Assembly: GCA_027563935.2 (NCBI GenBank)
Contig: CM050454.1
Location: 1,286,501-1,350,500, forward strand
Reading direction: 5' to 3'
Length of the DNA: 64,000 nt
DNA from: Costus lasius
Lineage: Eukaryota; Streptophyta; Magnoliopsida; Zingiberales; Costaceae
Position numbers and translations under genes: made by a program. Position 1 is the stretch's first letter. Each line of letters begins with the position of its first letter. The notes under the pieces are model-generated. The model was not told where the DNA came from. It saw only the letters and a list, made by a program, of their open reading frames with translations, and made no database searches. Below, one piece after another: positions 58,201 through 64,000 of the stretch.

Positions 58201-61200
58201 GCAAGAATACGATATTCATTTGTCAGATGAAATGCTGACAGACAGCACGACCATCATCCGGTAACATAAATTTGCGCCTGTATGGGTTAACTGGTTAGGA
58301 GGGGCAGGGAAGGGAGAGACAAACTCCCCCTTGTTTGGGAATCCTCCATCAATTTACAAGAGGAAACTACACTAACCATCCACCACCACCTCTGCCCGCC
58401 ACTCTCATCTCCTCGCTCTACCTATAAACAAGGCCTAAAATTTCCAGTAGAGAAACCTATTTCCAAATTAAGCTTGATAAAGATTTTCATAATTATACGC
58501 GAGCTGACTTGTTTTGTTTAAATGGAAACATATAAAACATCAAACAAGAAATGTACCTGTTAAGTGTAGCTGATACAGTCTCTTGCACAGCAGCCTTCCA
58601 GTTGTATCCTCGATTTGAGGTAACATAGATTGCTCCTTGATCAGTGACCATCTCTGCACTTTTTTCCTCTGTTGCTTTAATGTAGACCTGCAATATAAAT
58701 ATATTACACATTCAGATATAACTATCAACACAAAAAATCTGAAATAATGGCCTAAACAATAATATCCTAACTGAAGTATGAAGATGAAAAATCCGTATAC
58801 GTCAAGATCATCTAAATTAGACAAAAAAAGTTCATACTTAGCTATCATTAGATGCATCCTATGGACTTAAAAGTTACAACAATTTATATTGGCAGTTCTA
58901 AGTAAGTAATTATTAGATAGACGTACCAAATTCATACTGTAAGAGAATCATATGCTAGTACAAAAGATGTTCACGAAACTATGTACATGCAAATAGTTGA
59001 GAGACGAGATTGTTTGTATTGACAATGAATAGGTCCTTCAAAATGAATTAAGAAAAACTTGTCATGTCAGGCCACGGATAGATATTCAATTACCTACACA
59101 TTAAAATACTGGATTTACAGAATGTTCGTTATACTTATGGGTTGACCAGACAGTGAAGATGCTGAAATGTTCAACCAATTTTAAGTAATTTTTCATTGGA
59201 GCTGAAGGTATGATGTAAGAACAGTACAATTAGTAGATAAGTTTGTGTTTGTTCCTATATATTTTATGGATTATGGAAGTGCCTGTGTTAGGCATTTTAT
59301 GATAGAAATGGATTAAAGACCATCTTGGATTGAAGTTATGAAGGGAAGGGAAGATTATTTTGTTAGAAGCAAGCTCCAAGTAAATGAGCGAACAAAATTT
59401 GTAACTTGCGGTAAAGAAAACACTTAACCAGACTTTTTTGCAAAAAATATGATTCTCGTTACTATAATCATCTAAATTCTTGCATAAATATAAATGACAA
59501 TGGGATTATGGGAGGATAGCAAACTATAAAACATGCCATGAAATGTTGCTGAGGTTCTCGTTACCTACAAAAGGAATCAAAACAGGAAGTAGCTTTTTAT
59601 TCAAGAAATATCTTCTTAGAAGCTTGGGACGCAAAATACACATCAAATAAAGAAAACCAGCAATAGATCATTCATGCAGGCATCATAACTATGAGAAAGA
59701 AGCAGATGGAATCATGCATATCAATTGCAGATAACATGATGTGCATTGCATTCCATTACCATATCTCCAGGAAGCTCCGCACTCAGAGGTATTCTTTCCC
59801 AGCTTTCACCTGCATCTGAAGTGTACAATAAAATAGCTGGTTTTCCGACAATCCATCCTTCCTTCCCGTTGAAACTAATAGAGTTAAATCTGTAATTAAA
59901 ATCTTCATCTTCTGCAGAAGGTATGGATCGTGGGGACCAAGTATTTCCCCCATCTTTTGTTTCCAATATTGTTTGCCTTGTCCCCAGTAGAAAACCTGAA
60001 GACAAATAACTCAGTTTAAATTTTGATTCATGTGACATACAGATGCAGACAACGCCACACTGTACATATGTTAGAAGCCTTTTAAATACAACTGAAAAAG
60101 GTAGTAAGATAACGATGGTGAGAACAAGTGTGCAGAGTAAGAGATACCACATAAATGCAAATGGGAATTAGAAAATGAGGGATATAATTAATATCTAATT
60201 CAACAAATAACAAGTATACACTAGAAATTTTTCTTGAGGACTAATGCTGGAAAGTTCATAAAATGAAGTTTAACCATGAACAGTGGACTCGCAAAAATTT
60301 TGCATAATGTCCACTTAGTATCCTTAGGCTGGATATGTAACCAAATAATGTATTTCTTTCTTTTCTATTATTAATAAATTCTCTTACTTACCTGTGGCAG
60401 AAAAAAAAATGAACAGAAAAGCTGTTGAGTATCACTTGATGATTTGTTTAGTATGTGAAAAGCAGTTGCCAGTCAATTGTGTAGGAAAGTAGGAACTCAA
60501 TAGCAAGTTCGACTTGAAGGAAAGATGTCACCTTAATGGTGGTTGGAACATGAGCAGAAGTGTTAAATTTGACATTGTCAAATATCCCACTAACGTAAAG
60601 TACCAAATTTCACACTAGGGTAAAGCCAAGATTCCCATAATCTAGCAAGAAAAATGAGGTAAAACAACCGAATTTCATACTCAGGTGAACCCAGCATTCT
60701 ATAACCTAGCGAGAAAGATATGAAATAAAGCCAAGATTCTTTTGAAGCTTAATAGGAACCACAGACAGAGAAATAAACTAGTATCACCTACTGAGGAAAA
60801 GCCAGAATTTTCAAAAGTTATCATGGTATAATTGTTTTTACAACAAAAAATTAATAATAGTTGCAACTTATCATCAAACTAATACCATATCGACATTGGT
60901 GCATGTTCAAGGCAGCAAATAGAAATCAGAGATAAAGCCACTATAGAAAGGATCGTTAAACCTTTATAAAATGAAACGAAAATGCCAATTAAAATAGAAA
61001 TATATGCAAGTAATACTTTAAAATTTTCCAACAAACATCCACTGATTCTACTATGCAGGGCCCACTTTCGAAAAACAGAAAGGCAAAAGCCTAATCATCA
61101 AGGTACACTTTGCGAGCAAAATGCGGATACACGATGTTGTAGGCTTGTAGCAATGTCTTGCATCTCCAGTGCCGATTTGAAACTGGTTCCAAGGCGTCCT

Positions 61201-61597
61201 ATGCTTTTGAAATAAACAAGGTACAGAGAGAAAGAGAGAGAGGACCGTGGCTAGGATCATCGGGGACGAAGGCAATGTCGAGTAGGACAACACCGGAGTC
61301 GATGGGGAGGTAGACACGCTCCCACTCGGAGAGAGAGGGCTCGTCGGATTTGGCGGAGGCGGGCGCCGCGGCGAGGGCGGCTAGCGCGAGGGGGACGGAG
61401 GCGGTTTCGGCGATGAACTCGCGGCGTGTTCTGAGAATGCCGGGGCCGCCTGAGGGGAGGGAACCGACGGGAAGTAAGCGACGGCGTCGGCGGTGGCAGG
61501 AGTAGGGTTTTCCAGTGAAGACGGCGGCGGAGGATGACGAGGAAGAGGAGGAAGGAAGGAGGAGCTGGTGGGGATGGGCGAGCTGGAGGCCTGCCAT
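55206..61597 (-). CDS. HCF136: HCF136, photosystem II stability/assembly factor, copy B, intact
   Basis: Eight exons on the minus strand: 61597-61246, 59995-59760, 58687-58557, 57846-57714, 57230-57108, 56285-56211, 55611-55496, 55272-55206. All use GT-AG, phases agree, and the total is 410 aa (Arabidopsis 403). HCF136 is a thylakoid-lumen beta-propeller protein (YCF48 in cyanobacteria) needed for early assembly of the PSII reaction centre. Exon 1 has a serine-rich chloroplast transit peptide, then a twin-arginine lumenal signal ([20 protein letters not shown], ending APASA) before [20 protein letters not shown]. Later exons give [68 protein letters not shown] and [14 protein letters not shown]. 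An in-frame ATG 22 codons upstream (61663) exists, but MAGLQ fits the family start. It is the only intact HCF136 in the window. Confidence 0.96.
57597..57650. repeat. Perfect 23 bp inverted repeat copying the exon 4 splice junction
   Basis: Arms 57597-57619 and 57628-57650 are exact reverse complements with an 8 bp loop. Both contain AACCAGGACAGGTTTT (in opposite orientation), the exact exon 4/intron 4 junction of HCF136-B at 57714. Copy A has none of this here; it has about 0.4 kb of intron (roughly 15080-15510) that copy B lacks. Confidence 0.9.
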
Positions 61598-61962
61598 TGG
61601 TGGAACAAGGGAGGAGGAGAGAGAGGGAGGGGATTTCACTCTCGCTCGATAGCCCTGTTCCAAGCTTAAGCGGCAGCTCTTGCGACCGCCATCAGTTTTC
61701 GCTTCACCTTTTTATGGCTGTGGTTGGAGCTACGCGGGCGGTCGAAAACAGAACTCCTCAGCACTTGTGTGAGGATAAGAGGAAGCAATCCACCAAGGTC
61801 GAACAACCACATCCAAGATTTCCAAATATTTGTTTTTTTTTATCTTTCAGATCGGTCATCGGTGTACACTGATTTCCCCACCTTAATAACGTCAATAATT
61901 AGCTTTTCGGTGCTTTTCCTCCATTTTGCTTTTTTCCGCCACGGTGAAGTGCTGTTCGCTAA
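61598..61962. other. HCF136-B upstream region
   Basis: Presumed 5' UTR and promoter of HCF136-B, between its start codon and a large MITE-like element. No clear TATA box on the minus strand that I would assign; no other gene. Confidence 0.45.
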
Positions 61963-62946
61963 CGGCCTGTTTCGGTGGAATGAAAAAATCAGCAAAGAAA
62001 GAAAATAAGAAGAGAAAGGAAATAAGAAGGGAAAGAAATTATTATTTTCCCTTTCATGCCTCGTGTTTCGGTGGTGAAAGGAAAGAAACATTTTAATTTT
62101 TATCGGTCAAAATCAACCAAATCTTTGTCTCCATCACCAGGATCGTCGACGTCTGCTGCTTCACAGGTCTTCATCCGCGCCTTCGTGTTGTCGGCTCTTG
62201 CCTTCCTGCTCAAGGGGGAGACGGGAGCAAGGGTCAGCGAGATTGCGGGAGCTGAGGAGTCGACCTTCCCCGAAATCCAACTGCAAGGACGAGCTTCCGC
62301 AGACGAAGGCATCGAGATGGGAGAAAGAGATTTCTGCGGACGAGCTCGAGCGGAGGGGCAACAGTGAGCTCGGGTGGAGAAAAAGAGGGGCTGCGTCGCG
62401 GCGAGGTCAAGCGAGATGGGCGGAGAAGAAGAGGGGCGGCAGCGAGCTCGGACGGCGGCAGCGAGCTTGGGCGAGAGGGGGCGAGCTCGGATGGCGGCAG
62501 CGAGCTCGGACGGCGTCAGCGAGCTTGGGCGAGAGGGGGCGAGCTCGGCCGACGGCTGTGAGCTCGGGCGAGAGGGGGCGAGCTTGAACGGCGGCTGTGA
62601 GCTCTAACCTGTCGAAGGCGGAGATGGATCAAGGAGGCGACGGAGAGATCGGAGGGGAGGCGGGAAAGAGCGGAAGGGAGGCGGCGAGAGGGGAGGGGTG
62701 AGTGGGGAGATGGAGCTCGGCGAACGAGAGGAGAGGGGGTGAGAACACGGCGAACGAGGCGAGAACGTGGCAAACGAGAGAAAGGAAATGATTTCCCTCT
62801 GATTTGGAGGGAACGGTTTTGGAGAGAAAGGAAAGAAATAATTGCTTTTCTTTCTACCCATTCCTTCTTCTGAAACAAGCTAAATGGAAGAAAAAAAATT
62901 CATTTCTTTCCTTTCCCTTCTGATTTCCCTTCACTGAAACAGGCCG
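61963..62946. mobile_element. Large MITE or Pack-type element with GC-rich core
   Basis: 984 bp with inverted ends CGGCCTGTTTCGGTGGAATG (left) and CCCTTCACTGAAACAGGCCG (right), flanked by the 3 bp duplication TAA (61960-61962 and 62947-62949). Subterminal AGGAAAGAAA/TTTCTTTCCT tracts are also inverted. The core 62120-62780 is GC-rich with a minisatellite of GCGAGCTCGG(A)CGGCGGCA and GGGCGAGAGGGGGCGAGC units (about 62440-62600). No known protein is encoded. The 3 bp TAA duplication suggests PIF/Harbinger mobilisation. Confidence 0.75.
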
Positions 62947-62949
62947 TAA

Positions 62950-64000
62950 GGTTAAAGGGTGAGAGTTCGAACGTCAGCCCTCTTCATTTTCAATCCAGCT
63001 ATTCTATCATTCCACTATTTTACAAAACAACTTGATAAATAAAATCTTTACAAAATAATAATTTTTATAAACAAAGTATTTATAAGTTATAATCTTTAAA
63101 TAAAATAAATATAATGGGATATATAATGTTTCTAATCAAATTATTATTAATTTGATAAAACCTAAAAGATAAAAACTGTATTTTTATATATTTGTGTAAT
63201 ATATATTTAATTATTTATGTATTATATTTTTACGTAAATGAGATACTTGTCATGTTAAATTTTTTATATTATTAAAATTTTTATATAATATAATATATAG
63301 TTTCTACAACAACAATCTAAAATCACCATCCAAACAGTACTTATCATTTTAGCTCCACCAAAAACACCCTTAATTTGGTGAGTAACATTTATTTGTGTAT
63401 TTTAAACATGCTTACAATGATACTTGTAAGTAATCAGATGGACAATATAATTTACTAATTAAATTTGAAACTAAGTTAAGAGAAAAGATTTTATTGTGAA
63501 AGATAATAATGATTATAATTTCTTACATTATTTATAGTTAATTAAAATCATAATTAAGACTAAATTTTGTATTATTCTAATTTTACTCAGACGAGACAAA
63601 TCCTATCTCCGAAGAAATAGAGTAAAAAAGAATAATCCTATTGATAAAAATACATAGTTCTAAAAAAAGATTTTTCTCCAAAAAGTTTTGGGTGCGGCCA
63701 AACCGGTACACATAGGGATGAAGTAAACCTTAGTTATTAATATGATTATGATTGGTTCTACATTTGTTTTATCAAAACAAGAAAATAAATAATGAGAGTC
63801 AATTCTGGGATTCATAACTACGATAGATATATAAACAATAATAATACATCTTACTCTACATGCAACGAATAAAAAAAACAAATTATCTTCTTAAAGCACA
63901 CCCAAACTTGGTATCATACACACTTCAAATTTACATACCAAATGAAATACTTACTGGAGTAGAATAGGGACTTTAAAATCTCCTAAAGTCGGATAAAATC
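62950..64000. other. AT-rich intergenic DNA
   Basis: Strongly AT-rich sequence to the window end. Short ORFs only; no gene, RNA or element with visible ends. Confidence 0.5.

Larger units (their letters stand above)
29736..61660. repeat. Segmental duplication copy B (NPH3-like + HCF136)
   Basis: Second copy of the segment at 2418-17724, in the same orientation, beginning inside the phytocyanin first exon and extending past the array breakpoint of copy A to the HCF136 promoter side. The two-copy similarity itself ends at about 60442; HCF136 exon 1 is present only here. The left half is split by Ty3 DNA (31104-48233) and four smaller insertions (48453-49410, 49453-50578, 50582-50978, 51074-51971). 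Each insertion is absent at the matching place of copy A, so they postdate the duplication or were lost from A. Confidence 0.85.

Noticed and set aside
1..64000. tRNA, rRNA or other structured RNA genes
   Set aside because: None recognised on either strand by eye. Only the tRNA-complementary primer sites of retroelements were found.

Overview
The window is nuclear DNA from a flowering plant. All host genes are plant nuclear genes with spliced, GC-rich exons and AT-rich introns with GT-AG borders. The sharp exon/intron GC contrast suggests a monocot, but species cannot be fixed from the sequence alone. About half of the window is transposable-element or repeat DNA.

Host genes, left to right. 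The last exon of BRK1 (SCAR/WAVE actin-nucleation complex subunit) is at 1240-1361 (+). An early-nodulin-like phytocyanin at 1785-2444 (-) carries an in-frame stop. A segment beginning inside that phytocyanin's first exon and holding an NPH3-family BTB gene (+) and the photosystem II assembly factor HCF136 (-) is then present twice. Copy A (about 2418-17724) is decayed: its NPH3 gene has two frameshifts, and its HCF136 lacks exon 1, has two frameshifting deletions and carries a copia element in an intron. Copy B (about 29736-61660) keeps complete reading frames for both genes: NPH3 exons 52067-53761 (512 aa) and HCF136 exons 61597-55206 (410 aa, eight exons). Copy B is stretched by inserted elements in its left part.

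Mobile and repeat DNA. A Ty1/copia element with one long intact polyprotein frame sits at 8109-13311 (TSD CACAG). An unusual array of about 8.3 kb at 17756-26098 replaces the HCF136-A exon 1 side. It has five conserved ~0.8 kb modules, three fold-back blocks, clusters of ~56 bp GC-rich subrepeats and proline/glycine-coding GC-rich spacers in both orientations. A MITE lies at 26182-26463. A probable callose synthase 5 N-terminal fragment lies at 26712-26870. A composite of three Ty3/gypsy (Tekay/Del-like) bodies in +, -, + order spans 31104-48233, all within one AACAG target duplication. Four smaller insertions (48453-51971) separate it from NPH3-B, and another large MITE-like element lies at 61963-62946.

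Theme: several breakpoints (array edge, two deletions inside the Ty3 block, an intron of HCF136-B) carry short templated copies of nearby sequence, including one perfect snap-back hairpin. This points to repeated repair by template switching. The best candidate for something undescribed is the 17.8-26.1 kb array; the second is the three-body Ty3 composite with one shared, inverted LTR.
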